Positions 44,642 to 56,353 are shown, numbered from the stretch's first letter. The stretch: 64,000 nt of DNA from Phlebiopsis flavidoalba (GCA_035772785.1 JAOCPU010000002.1:992001-1056000); one strand, 5' to 3'. Made by a program: numbers and translations. The notes: generated by a model not told the origin, from the sequence alone.

Positions 44642-47453
44642 ATGCCAGCACAAGACGAGGAAACATCGCCCCAAACAATCTCAAGACTCGGCCAGCTTCC
44701 TCAGGCGGCTAGCTGGGGACCCTCGGTCACGAAGGCTGGGTGGGTCTCCTTGACGACGACTTCAAAACTCTTACTCAATTATAACTCAGCCTTGCCAAGG
44801 ACCAGACTGAGATCAACCGAATTATTGCTGAAGCATCGAAAGGGTCCAAGTTTACGACGTGAGGCTCATATGAGAGAAATTGTGTGGCCTGTGCTCATAG
44901 TATCGCACGTCTACTTCAGAATGAAAAGCGTAAAGACAAGGAGCTGACTGAACGAATAACAAAGATATTGAAGATTGAAGGATCGATATACTCCGTGAGG
45001 CCGACATAGGTGCGTGTTAGAAGCTCTTGTACCGCTTGCACGCATGCTCAGTTGCACGCCAGTCAAGGCGGGCATTCCGCAGGGGACGTTCTGGTATGAT
45101 TTGCCGTCTATCATGCTAAATGCCAAAAGACCATACTTATGATTTCTAAGCTCGCCAGATGGAAGCCGAGAGAGACCTCACGCAGATAATAGTCCATGTC
45201 GATATGGAAGCTTTCTACGCAAGCGTAGAGTTGCTGGACGACCCTACACTCGCGGACAAGGCTTTTGCAGTATGTCATTGGGCTTTAATCATGCATAATT
45301 TGTAACATCGTTCTCCTAGGTTGGAAAACGGAGAGTCAACGTCATTTGCACCGCATCGTACGCGGCACGAAAACATGGGGTTCGCTCAGGCATGGCTGGT
45401 ACGGTCTAATAAAAGTGTCTCCTGCGAAACTCATTTTCATTTGTCTCTCTTCTTAGAGTTCATTGACTAGAAAGCTCTGTCCGGATCTTCTCGTGGTACC
45501 CGCTGCACTTTCCTCGCTACATGGCGCTATCAAAGCAAATTAAGGACATATTTCGAAGATATGATCCGACGATGTGTGCTGCGGGATGCGACGAAGGATA
45601 TCTCAAGTGAGCAGTTGACCACGATATCAACGGATAGGTCATTAAGATAAATGATAGCATCACGCGGTACTGCGAGGAGCATCTCATGAGCGCGGAAGAG
45701 TGTGTGCGAGAAATGCGAAGAGATCGTCGACAAAGAGACAAAGCTGACTGTTAGCGCTGGCATTGCACCAAACAAGATGCTCGCTAAGGTGAGTTGCCTT
45801 CATTTTCACCCTAATTAGTTCCTGTCATAAGTGTTCATTAAGATATGCTCAGACAAGGTGGATTTCAATCATCAGCACGGACCCCAGTGGATCATCATTT
45901 TGTCTAAGGTTATTTTAGAAAACAAACCCAACGGGCATTTCATGCTAGACAATTTACGCCGTCTGGCAGTGAAAGCCTTCATGCACGATCTCTCAATCCG
46001 CCAAAAATTCCTGGGGTCGGGATGGGGGTAACAACGAGAGGCATTCTGGGAGTCCATCGGTATCAAGGTTGGCTCTTTCGCTTTGCGTAATTGACACCTC
46101 TACTCACAGAATGGTAGACATGCGGCGATATCTTTACCCATAGGGCAAATAATTGCACTTATGGACAAATATTTCGGAATGCACTTTTCTTCTGCAGAAC
46201 ATACCTTGGTATTGCCTCGAACGTCAGTGCGAACCTGGACAGAGAGAGGAAAGAAAGAGTATCGGAGCTGAGAGGTATGTGAGCGGCTGTGTTCTCTTCC
46301 GCACTTCTTGACCTCCGCAGTTTAGGACGTTTCCATGCCATCGGTGACAGGGAAATGATCCTTAAGAAATTTGAACGACTAGAATAGCAAGCAGAACTCA
46401 GCGACGATATGGAGAGCTCGGGTGTGGACGGGCAAAACAGTGACGTTGAAGTACAAGTTGGACACTTATCAAGGTAAGTTCTAGTCACGTCTCGCCATTC
46501 CCGACGTGCTCTCAACGAACTCCTCAGTCTTTACACCGCGCAAAGTCTTTCAACCAAATATATATCCACTAAGAAGGAAGAAACCTTTTTTGCGGTCAAG
46601 TATTAAGTAAAACAGTGTTAAAACGACAAGTGCATTGGACTAACGCCAAACGATATATAGACAGGGAAAGGAGTTATTGCTAACCTGAGCTGCCAGCTAC
46701 GGCTGCGATTGATTGGGCTGCCGAGTTACGAAAACTGAACAGACCTCCGAGATGACGCAAAGACTCAAAACCTGGAAGCATCAAGCGGGGTACTGTTATC
46801 CAAATCTAAGCAAGGTTCCGCGATTTACTGAACTTGAATCGTTGTAAGTTCTTTGAAAAAAGCGGGCACACACTTCCTCCCCCCGGAAGAAACGGAAGAT
46901 CCCCTGACCACATCACGACAGATTCCTGATAACCTCCCGGACGAGCCGCAACTTTCGCAAGACGGTTTCGAAGAAGGTTATGCCAGGATATTACGAAACA
47001 AACGAGGAGGCCTGAACAGGATCTGGAAGCCCGTAGGGCGCCCGAAGTTCTAGAGGAGGCTCTCCGACCTTCGGCATCCTCTGAGATCACGTCTCGGCCG
47101 CCGGGATATCGGTCCCCTGCCTCCCGTTCATCGCTGTTAGCTCGGCGATGCGCGGGTACCTGCGAAGGCTTCCCACCACCGCCCGAGTTCGTCACACGGA
47201 CGGCCCTCGCATTCTTCGACATTGAACTCCTCGGCCCTTCGAGTCCGCGCCTAAAGCATAAGGAAACGAGTCGTGCGCTCTTCAGAAACAGATAGGGAGA
47301 GACCCTTGGCGACGAGAACCAAGGCGGTGTGCAGACCTCATACATGTCCTAATATGCACGAAGACTTTGCGACACTGACAATCGCGGGTTGAATGAGCAT
47401 ATGACTTCTACCGTCTGAGCAAAGGCGCTATACGCGAAGCTCAAGTGCTATGA
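44642..47453 (+). CDS. DNA polymerase kappa, Y-family translesion polymerase (frame-disrupted)
   Basis: Translesion synthesis polymerase of the DinB/kappa branch. The N-terminus carries the kappa-specific N-clasp (KDQTEINRIIAEASKGSKF-like, then KRKDKELTERITKILKIEG, about 44,810-44,985). The catalytic palm follows: TQIIVHVDMEAFYASVELL (about 45,183-45,235, first metal Asp), NVICTASYAARKHGVRSGMA (45,340-45,395), MALSKQIKDIFRRYDPTMCA with GCDEGYL (45,520-45,607, second Asp-Glu), then CVREMR, ETKLTVSAGIAPNKMLAK (45,738-45,790), NKPNGHFMLD, AVKAFMHDLSIR and a KIPGVG/ESIGIKTCGDI hairpin-helix region (about 46,000-46,110). Far downstream, a ubiquitin-binding zinc-finger remnant reads RGLNEH and LSKGAIREAQVL, ending at 47,453. 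Introns about 50 nt. Roughly ten frame jumps, including within the finger. Catalytic carboxylates remain visible. Confidence 0.92.
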
Positions 47454-47765
47454 GCCACAACAATACGCGCATGCCGCTGAGACAGCCTGCTTCCTGTACA
47501 GGGTAAAACCCGTGGTTTTAAGATGAAGGGGTCGAAGAAGACTAGTAGCTAGGCCGAGGAGTTTGCCCTGCCTGTGTAACTGATTTTCTCTGCAAGGGCT
47601 GGCACGTGGTGGTTGTGGTATATTTGTATCGCTAGGGTTTTTGTACCACATAGTAGTGATGTATATCACTGTTTGCATGCGGTTATTATCCTCTTTCAAG
47701 GGGCCGTGTCCTTCATTGGGTGACTTGACAGGAAGAGTTTGCACATGTAGGAGCTGGCTGTATGC

Positions 47766-48568
47766 CTACCCATTGTTTCCGCAAGCAGTCAGGGGGCCAG
47801 TTGGAGGCCGTCTCACCAGACAAGCTATGCGCCATTCCACAACTGACCGCCGTCCGAACCAGACCCACTGATTGAGCACGAAACTTCAGTGAAGGTTCCC
47901 AGTGAGCGCGCCGTGCCCTGTTGGGAGTAGTTCATCAATACCACACGTTTCGCGAACACTAGTCTCAAGTTACGAACCAGAGGGGAAGAATTTCGCGGAT
48001 CCGCCGGTGTCTTCGCAAATGTCGAAGCTACAGTTGCATTCAGTACTTGCTTCGCAGGGCGCAACCAGAACGCGTCTGCCACTCACTGGAACGGCTGACC
48101 GTGTTGGTTCGTAGGGTTGCTCTGTGTCTGTCCGCAGAACCTTGATTGCCCTGGACGGGACACAGGTCGGTTTGACCTTCACGACGATGGTCTGGCCGAA
48201 GGGCCCGCTATAGCTGGGCGTACAGTACGGGCACGTGGTTTCCGGTGATCGCACAAAGCAGCGACCACACGCATCGCCAGCACCAAGGCCGAGGGGCTAG
48301 AGCCGAATGCGAGCTGGTTGATGGCGGCGGTATAGCCGCTTGCAGCTTTACCGCATGCTGGGCCAGCATAAGCGAAAATGACACAAGAAAAACGCAGAGG
48401 AAGTGCTCACCTGGAGAACCGCAAACCCGTTTGTACATCGTGAAAGACGCCTGGCCGGGAACGAGTTTTTGAACATATCCGCCTGTCGCACGCTTCTCGG
48501 TCACGGTGAGTGCGCTAGCGATGCTCGCGACGGCGGCAAAAGTAGAAAAGGGCTGAAAACTTCGTCAT
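47766..48568 (-). CDS. GH45 endoglucanase, Cel45A-like (subfamily C type) (frame-disrupted)
   Basis: A secreted endo-beta-1,4-glucanase of the single-domain basidiomycete GH45 class, related to expansins. Start MTKFSALF at 48,568; one base later the signal peptide continues FAAVASIASAL, then TVTEKRATGGYVQ. An intron of 53 bp (48,358-48,410) leads to ACGKAASGYTAAINQLAFGS, AGDACGRCF-like sequence, YSGPFGQTIVVKV (about 48,175-48,215), CNCSFDICEDTGGSAKFFPS (47,990-48,030), FTEVSCS, GSDGGQLWNGA and LSGETASNWP, ending near TACGNNG at 47,766. The Asp of FDICEDTGG corresponds to the catalytic acid of PcCel45A. Length ~200 aa with no cellulose-binding module, as in the family. TATA box 57 bp upstream. 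Five or more frame jumps. Converges with the polymerase gene. Confidence 0.9.
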
Positions 48569-48624
48569 CACGATACAAGGGGGACTGGGATGTTGGATCT
48601 ATCGGAACTCTGTTGATGTTGTCT

Positions 48625-48632
48625 CTTTTATA
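48625..48632 (-). promoter_or_regulatory. TATA box of the GH45 gene
   Basis: TATAAAAG on the minus strand, 57 bp before the ATG at 48,568. Confidence 0.65.
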
Positions 48633-48779
48633 CGCTAGGTATTTCTTGATGCGAAGCAACTATCGAAGAGATGAAAACATCTCGACAAATACCGGTCACT
48701 GCTGTTGTGCGCCGGTATTAGATTGTCGTCATACCCTCGGATGTGGATTGAGACCATGCGTGTAGTGGCGGGGAGAGGA

Positions 48780-50039
48780 GGGCTCTGAAGCAATGCCGAG
48801 TATCCTCGTGACGACGTCAGGCAAGGTCTCGCCCACTGCCAGGGTCGGTTAAATGATGGTATTGGAGAAACATGGTCAACCGTCGTCGGGATTAAATAAC
48901 CAGGGATAACCCGCAGACTTGGAGGCCTTCAGCCCGCGCATTCCCCTTCAGTAACCATACCTGTTGAGCATCAAATGCTGAGGGAGTCACAAGAAGGTCT
49001 ATCGCACTCACTCAGTGCTGGTACTCGGCCGATTGCCGTCGTTACCTAAGTCGTTGCACTCGTAGAAATGCCCAGCTATTAAGCAGATCAGTGACCAGGC
49101 CACGAATAAAGCTGCAATTAGCTTTTTGAACTACGAGATATACACTATCACTTTGGGCGTTCTGCACAATGTAATGTGCGATACTTGAAACTTGACCCGG
49201 GCCCGTGCCCGAGCCTGCCCGAGCCCGCATTTGTCTGTGTGGCGCTAGCGCCATCTGGGAACATAGCCGGATCTGGCTCTTGCTGTCATCTGGACTTCAG
49301 AGCAGTTTAAATTTAGCGCTGCACCACGGTTCACCTTCCACTTATTGCATCGCAAGGCAGGCTCTTTCCGCGGACCACTCCCCTTATGACACCAAAGCTT
49401 AACCCGCCCGCCCGTCTACGATACGATAAAGCCAAATTCTTGAAGCCTGGATCTCCAAACTCAAGTAATCATCATTATTGATCGTATTACAGCTCGCTAT
49501 CACTGCGCCGTATCATGTGCTTCAGTGACTCCAGACCTCTCCAGGCGCTCCATGACGGTGCATATGAGTAGCTCCAGCTCACGACGAATTGATCAATCTG
49601 GTCCACATCAGCAGCAGCGAGGTGCATAACCATGACGAAGGTCGAAGAGAGAGCAACGTCTTGCCCCTCCAAACTCCTCATGCCTCTGTCATAGAACAAT
49701 CCAAGAAGAAAGAGTCTTTGGTCTCAAAGCGCGGCAAAGCAGCACTATCGGGTTGCTGACACTGTTCCTCGCTGCAAGCCACTGGTTTGCCTGGGCTTTT
49801 GACAGCGGAGGGCTCAAAAGGGTTTGAGCGCCAACCAACGAGATTGAGCCCTTCTATCACCTCGTGAAGTCTCATGACGACCTCGTTGTGTTGGTGGGGT
49901 ATCGCATTCAGGGTATGTCGGACTGAAGGGGGACAGCGAAGAGAATCCAAGGCGGTCTTTTTTCTGGTGCGTGTCAAGCTGTCGTGTGCACTCGCGTCGC
50001 TCTCAATCCCTTGATGTAGGTACTTCCAAGCTCTCAGAA
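48780..50039. other. Mostly non-coding; unresolved N-terminal exons of the carboxypeptidase possible
   Basis: A 14 bp perfect palindrome, TGGCGCTAGCGCCA, lies at 49,240-49,253 just after GCCCGAGCC direct repeats (49,205-49,225). A 122-codon minus-strand frame at 49,678-50,046 shows no family motif. Plus-strand LTLFLAASHWFAWA (49,760-49,800) could be the signal peptide of the downstream S10 gene but cannot be joined to it. Confidence 0.35.
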
Positions 50040-51818
50040 CAATCACGAGACTGCGCCGGTGATGTATACGGATTCATGTGGTTATGTTAATTTTTCTGAC
50101 TGTGGAGAAACAGTCTGACCATTGGAGGCGGGCCTGGTACAAGTGGAATGGCAAATACCTCTGTTTGGCCGTACGACATCCTTTCACTCAAGCCGGATCT
50201 ATGTCGTTGACTTCGCATTTTCCAGAATCGCATTGCAAGTGATCACCGAGAATGCCACGAGTGTGCTCAATCCGAACGCTTGGACAGAGAATTACAACCT
50301 CGTCGTCGCTTTGGACCATAGTACGCACATGAGATTCTGCCTCCGTATGCGCGTCCTGATTCTCTTGGTAGCCTATCGGCGTCGGCTTTTCTTACGGAAC
50401 AGGCGTGAATAACTCACGCGCTGCGGCGTATGATGCATACGATTTTTTTTTGGTCAAATTCTTCACCCTATTTCCCCAGCTAGCAAAGTAAGCACCCTTT
50501 ATCGACTGGTCTCCGTGTTAGTCTTTGATAAGAATATAAAGGAACAAACTTGTGCTTGCAGGTGGCTCGTACGGCGGGGTGTGTAGTCCCACATAGTGAA
50601 TTTCCGTTGTTGGCTAACACTATGTTATGAGATTTACGTTCCACACATCGCTACTGTCATTCATGGACAAAATATGGCTGTGGTGAATGGAAAAGGGGAG
50701 CCACAGACGCAACATATCTTAACTTCGACTCTATGATGCTCAGTAATCCCATGTCTGTACGTCAATTCTAACCCACTCGAAACATCACATCACTCATCCG
50801 TGTGCAGGATTTGCTCTCACACAACCGGTGGATGCTCCAGCAACGCTGCTATTATACTGACTTTTACAACTCTACGGTGTGTCGAAGCTTCCTACGAGAA
50901 GATGCCATTCTGTTTGGAGGCGATACAGATAGCGTACATGCAGGACTCGCGCGAGAACCGCCGGAACGCATTGCGGAGTGTGCAACACAGTAAATCCAGA
51001 TGTCATTGAAGGGCGGAGCCTAGAGAATGTTGAGATGCGCGTAAGCCATCTCCCGATTTTCTATCAACCTGGCATAACAAAAAGTTTGATATCAGTGTAA
51101 CGGAACGATTGAAGACTGCATACCGCAAAGCGTTTGGGCCTCAAGGTTCATGAATGCGCCTGAGACTAAGGCGAAGCTCGGCGCCCGCATGGACGTCAAC
51201 TTTACTTTCGTAATCATGATGTGTGGGGAGGAATTCAAGGAAAGAAGGTGACATGTATGTCGCTATGCTCCTGTTATCTATTGGTGATAACACTCCTACT
51301 TAGGGTTACAGCAGTCTTACCTCCTCTATGAGCCCCTTCTGAGGGCGGGTTACCGCTTGCTGCGTAGGTCATCCCCGCTTTATCGCGGATGATATTCTCC
51401 TGAGGCAGAACCATAGACTACATCGGCAAAGTCGAACGCAATTGTGGGTGGCCTTGGGGTTCTTTTCGATGGTGCGTATGCAAACTTTCCGGAATGTATT
51501 GACTCTGGAGCTCACATGCGCCAACTGTTTAGCTCAAACTCATCCGCTCACAACATCAATCAAACTTCATCGCTTCTCCTGACGTGCCCTGGAAGGGTGA
51601 GAACGCGACTGTGCGAGTGGTCGGCGATGGAGCGACTTAGGCGATTTTTCACCTATGTGCTCATGGATGGTGCTGGACATTTTGTGAGCAAATATCGTTC
51701 TTTCTCATGTCCTTATTCGCAGGGCGCTGAGACAACACTAAAGGTGACAAGGGATCAACCCGAGATGGTGAAAAAGGTTATTGGGCATTGGATCGTAAAA
51801 AACGTGCCGTTTGTCTAG
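50040..51818 (+). CDS. Family S10 serine carboxypeptidase (frame-disrupted, 5' end unresolved)
   Basis: A secreted or vacuolar peptidase that removes C-terminal residues at acidic pH. Blocks in order: ETAP...YTDS/GYVNFSD (50,048-50,100), GGGPGTSGMANTSVWP (50,125-50,170), ENATSVLNPNAWTENYNLVV (50,248-50,312), HAAAYDAYDFFLVKFFTLFP (50,415-50,480), the nucleophile segment GGSYGGV (about 50,562-50,582), MSDPLSHNRWMLQQRCYYTD (50,755-50,865), LEAIQIAYMQDSRENR, YEPLLRAGYRLL (about 51,325-51,365), and the C-terminal FTYVLMDGAGHFVS with DQPEMVKKVIGHWIVKNVPF (51,640-51,815), where AGH carries the catalytic His. The FWFFEAR block normally between the first two segments is missing. The Glu normally before the nucleophile Ser is Gly here. 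Multiple frame jumps. Start not found. Confidence 0.85.
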
Positions 51819-52294
51819 TTTGGTCGTTTCACGCGCCATGCAAAGTCGCAATGTTTCATCCAAATCAATCCTCACAACGAACATTTTTGGGATCTGACAC
51901 CTGACTGAAGATATTTGAGATTAGATGTAATTGAACCTTAGGGGAGTTGATCAAAGTCGGGACTCAAGATCTAGGCGGTCACTCCATACTCATGATGCCG
52001 TCCGCCCCGATGGAATAACTCACCCTGTCAAGTTGCAGATGAACACTTCCATCATTCACGTACGTATCACGTTTAGATTGATCAGGACACAAGTAGATGA
52101 CGAAACCAATCCTAGTCTTAGAGAACCTACTTGGGTGCCACTGAGATTGCACACAGGTAAACCTGATCGAGCAGTCAATGAAATCTAAGAGCATATGTGG
52201 CCACGGTGAATCTACACCTGACCCCCACATATCAGTGTACGTGTGACACCCCGCCGTACTGTCCTGGCGAAACCACGGCTGAACCCTAACAACC

Positions 52295-52337
52295 CCGCAG
52301 TACGCAACGCTCTGGGAGAGCGTTGTGGCTACTGCGG
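52295..52337. other. Strong inverted repeat / stem-loop
   Basis: The left arm CCGCAGTACGCAACGCTCT and right arm AGAGCGTTGTGGCTACTGCGG pair around a GGG loop: 9 bp next to the loop, a small asymmetric internal bulge, then 8 bp. A further CCCGCCGTACTG just upstream (about 52,250-52,261) can compete for the right arm. It lies between the S10 and F-box genes. Confidence 0.85.
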
Positions 52338-52826
52338 CGGGATCTCAGCTCATTGGTTCTTCGTGGCGTTAATACTACTTTCAAGATCGATCGTTGCAGA
52401 GGCTATATAGACCCTCCCTTTATTATGCCGTACAGTGACAAGTGGATGTAGTCAACGAGTGGTCACGAATAAGACCATGCAGCTCAGGGTCAGTAGGTTG
52501 ATCAACGAGGGTTTTAGCGGGGTCACGCCGTATCGCCGTTGTCGTAATACGTTTACAGTTCTTGGGGTAAGCTGTCAGTCGTATCTGCGCTCTCCACCTG
52601 AGCTAAAGCGCACACAGGCGGCACGATAAGTGCGTTGCGCTACTGCCTGAATCCCCAAGGCTATAATTCGTGCGCCACTCCCAGACGCAGGCGGGCTTCT
52701 CGCGCTTCACAGTCCGTAGACTCCGGAATGATGCACGATGGTTCATCAGCATTTGCGTTGCTCGCCCCTGGTCGGACGCCGTGAGTCTGATACCAACCGT
52801 TCCCCTTTTGACCCGCTCATGGTACA

Positions 52827-52834
52827 TATATAAA
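52827..52834 (+). promoter_or_regulatory. TATA box of the F-box gene
   Basis: TATATAAA, 39 bp before the ATG at 52,873. Confidence 0.6.
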
Positions 52835-52872
52835 GTGTGTTTCAGATTGCCCCGGCGCATCTTACATACGAC

Positions 52873-54149
52873 ATGTCGCCCCAACACCTCCCCGCTGAAC
52901 TGGTAGATATCGTCCTTGACCACCTCCACGATGACCGCCAAACGTTGGCGTCTTGCGCGGTTGTGCGTCGGTCATGGCTGCCCGCATCTTTATATCACTT
53001 CTGGAGTACACTGCGGTTAGAATGCACTCCTAAGGACCTGAATAGGCTCCGCGAGCTGTCGATCTCCTCGCCAAATATCGCCTGCCATATTCGCCATATT
53101 ATCTTTTCAAAGAGCGACGCGTTTCGGATCCACGACTACTCCCTCATACAATCGATTCTACATACTCTCGCTGGCATCCCCACTATAAAGTGTCTCGCCC
53201 TCGACGGACTTATTTCGGTTCACGCTGTACCTCCACTCCTCCGAGTGGACAGCTTACTCTTACCTCTATCGAGCGTCTTCGCATTACCGACTGCACATTC
53301 GGTGATTTCATCGACATCCCATATTTGTGCAACTCCTTTCCCAGACTCTCCACCTTCCATCTTGCAGAAGTCTGGTGGGGAAGTTGTACCCCCCACCCCC
53401 GCCGTTGTCCGAACACCGATGAGGAGTACTACATCGCTGCCAGCACTCACAGAGTTCACGCTCGGTGATTGTTTCTCACGCAGTCGTGTCATGCAGTGGA
53501 TGCTTGCATCTGCTCCTGTCATAGCCCTCAAGACTCTTCGTTTACCCGTGGTGGGAATATACGACATCCACCTTCCCGAACTGCTCGCCGCAGCAGGGAC
53601 ATCCCTTGCCCACTTAGACATCGGTCACCGATTGGATATCAACAAGCAGCTTGCAGCTATGGTGAGTTAAGCTCGATCTTGTGCTTGCAGTGATGTGCAG
53701 ATTTTCTCACACTCAGACGCGGTCTAGGGATGCTCAACGCGGACGAGCCAAGTCAGCTCGAGCCGTATCTCGACCTCTCGCACAATACCGCACTTCGCAC
53801 ACTCACGCTCGGCGTTGCCCACCTTCCGCGACCTCCGCTTCGGAGCGCCGTTTTACGCGGCCATCATCGCGAAGGTCGTGTCGCCTGTGTTTGAGAGGTC
53901 CGGTTTCGCGCTTCACGACACCGCACAGACTGAGTCGCATCTATCCCGGATTGCATGGGATCAGATCGGCAAGGTCTTGTCTCAGACGGGTGTGAGGAGA
54001 GTAACATATGTCCTCGGGGGCGCCGTGCGGTCGGGACTTCGGGTGCGAGTGACGCACAGATGTTGCGAAGGTCTCTGGAACAAACGGTCTTTCCGCGGCT
54101 GTTGCCATTGACGGACACAGGCGTTGAGGTTAGTGTACAGTTGGAATGA
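52873..54149 (+). CDS. F-box protein, agaric expanded family
   Basis: A probable substrate-recognition subunit of an SCF ubiquitin ligase. The F-box lies at residues ~4-50: MSPQHLPAELVDIVLDHLHD, then VVRRSWLPASLYHFWSTLRL. I chose the ATG at 52,873 because it fits the conserved start and the TATA spacing; the frame stays open upstream for 12 more codons to an ATG at 52,837. The first exon is unusually well preserved here (about 265 codons without a frame break), running through ISSPNIACHIRHIIF, ALPALTEFTLGDCF-like and LAHLDIGHRLDINKQLAAM, repeated Leu-rich segments expected of this family. An intron begins at about 53,662. Downstream, QLEPYLDLSHNTALRTLTLG (53,758-53,815), FYAAIIAKVVSPVFE and IAWDQIGKVLSQ continue with frame jumps to VFPRLLPLTDTGVEVSVQLE and a stop at 54,149. 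Confidence 0.82.
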
Positions 54150-55435
54150 ATAGACTATCGCCACTGTGGCCCGAAATTCGTCTAATAAGGCGCATTCGAG
54201 AGGGTGAACAGCTTCACGGTCATGAGTTTGCGATGTCGGATAGACTCGAAATCGTCGTTTACAATTCAATACTTACATTTGTTGACCGTGGGAACGCTTG
54301 CGTAGCACATCTGAAAAGTGGCCTTTGTGAGTCTGAAAACATCAAAAGATCAACACCTCCCCTCCGATGTGTCCTGAAAAGCTAGCAGCATGGAGCCTCA
54401 GCGGCTGACAGTAGCTGGCAGCTGCTGGGGCCCTATACTCACTAGTAGATGAGCGCACTTCAATCCTAATATATCATATTTGACGCAGAACCGCGAAGTA
54501 GTCCTTACAAATAGTGAAATGAAACTATTTAATTCTGCGCCATAAGCCACGCGTATGTATGCCCACAATAGATAAATATCATGTACACTTCAAAGTTCCA
54601 GTCTAGGAGTCAGGCATGTATATAGTATGTATAGGTCAGAGGATGCTTGCGATGCGATCAACTCAAGAAAGACAGAAATAACCCGATCGTGTAGAGACTG
54701 TGTCCCTTGTCTTTCTATTACAAGGATACAACAGCAAGTGAACTGACAAACCCCTAGGAAGTCATGATGCGTGTACAGGATGGCGCCCTTGTCGATTTTT
54801 CCAAGCTCGATCAAACCGCGAACCCATGAAGGTTCGAACGTAGTCCGTTATCCGAGCCGGAGGAGAGCTGTGCCGGCAGAGGAGCTATGTCCTGTGTGCC
54901 ACATACCCATGGATTAAAGCTCTTCTTTCCGAGGAAGAAATCCAGTTCTACATGTCCGCTCGTTGTATTTGACTCTCATCACCTGGTCCAATGGGGTCAC
55001 TTGTAGAATGGCTAATCGCACAGCAATCGCCACGTATCGCTATATAACAGACAACAGGTCGTCAATAAGAGTAGGGTCCCTTTGTTAAATTGTGGCATGA
55101 AAGGCAGTGTGGCAACTGGCTAGCACTAAGTTGTGGCTGTCTTGTTCCAGAAGCCACCCATAGGATAAAACTCCAGGTGTGTCCGTCCCCTCAAGGGCAA
55201 TCATACCCACCCTACCTCAACTGCCGTCAATTATGTCATCTCACTCTCCGACTCACATGGCAACGACTTGTATTTAAGCTGCTCGTCTTGGCTTGTTCTC
55301 GCGCGTAAATGCACGGACCCATAAATACTACTATGGTGGCAATACCCTGTGTCGTATAACGAGGGGAGAGGCAGCGATGTTACTTGCGCGACTATAGACT
55401 TACTCAAGGTCTTCAAGGCTTGACGAGCGCATACG
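54150..55435. other. Intergenic, no supported gene
   Basis: A+T-richer, with short frames only. Nothing recognised. Confidence 0.4.
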
Positions 55436-55929
55436 ATGCCCGGTAAACCCTCTCAGCTATATCATCCCCCTGTCAATACGGTCAGTCACTCGCACATCAC
55501 TTGTACCAACTTGTACTGCTTTGCTCACAATGGCTACCATACAGTGTGGCTGGTCTGTTCCTGATGGGGCTCATCGTCTACATCTTCATTAGACTCCGAC
55601 GAGACCCTAAGAAGAACCGTTGCATCCGACCAAGCGATGAAACAACCGGCCACAGAGAAGCTCATTTCCAAGTTCCACCGACAGTGGACACGACATTCTT
55701 CCGATGTCCGCGACGCAACTCAAACGACTCCTTGAATGACCAAGGACCCCTGCACCTCATGCGGATCCTCAATTTGCCGTCTTACCATCAATTGCTGCTA
55801 AACCGCTGTCTCACAACGACAGCATCTCCTCAGGAGGCCTTGTCTGATTCACGTCCCCAGGCTTTTTTCGTAACACTGTCATCCATGGTGAAAACTCTTG
55901 TATCAGTTTGTCATATATGTATGGTATAA
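55436..55929 (+). CDS. Hypothetical single-pass membrane protein (+), low confidence
   Basis: A hydrophobic helix VAGLFLMGLIVYIFIRLRR (about 55,545-55,600) is followed by a basic stop-transfer patch (RRDPKKNRC), then a polar tail. In an alternative frame the tail reads KPATEKLISKFHRQWTRH (about 55,645-55,700), which looks more like folded protein. An upstream ATG at 55,436 opens a short PGKPSQ-type frame that may be exon 1, with the splice near 55,490. Type I or tail orientation cannot be judged. No family recognised. Confidence 0.35.
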
Positions 55930-56353
55930 ATTTTCTCTCACTCACGCATGTCGCGCGCGTTGGCTCTACTTAGTATACACGTCGATCTTGAGACGACATC
56001 AGCTATCGTTACTATTATATATCTCTGACATGCCAATCACCCCGTCTGCGGGTTAAGACCGCGAGGGACTTGGCAAAGGCCCAACACATTTCTCGTAATT
56101 TCGAAAGCGAGGAGACAAGTTTCCGAGTCCCTGCTTCCATACAGGCATCGTCGTCGGGTTGCTGAGGGATCGGCTCACATGGGCTAGGGCGCTTCTGGTA
56201 CCCAGCTAAAACACGCGCGTGGCGCGTCGAGTTGGCTCGAGTTGGTCCTTCTCCGCAGCGTCATCACGCTTACCTGGCAGCTACGTCCACCCCTCCCTTG
56301 CACAACTCGTTTGAACTCATGGTCACCAGAGCATTCTATTTCATACATTCAAA

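Noticed and set aside
50910..50940. FGGDTDSV in the 50.9 kb exon as a family B DNA polymerase YGDTDS motif
   Set aside because: The surrounding exons (ENATSVLNPNAW, GGSYGG, DQPEMVKKVIGHW) are clearly S10 carboxypeptidase, and this string falls in a shifted frame of it.
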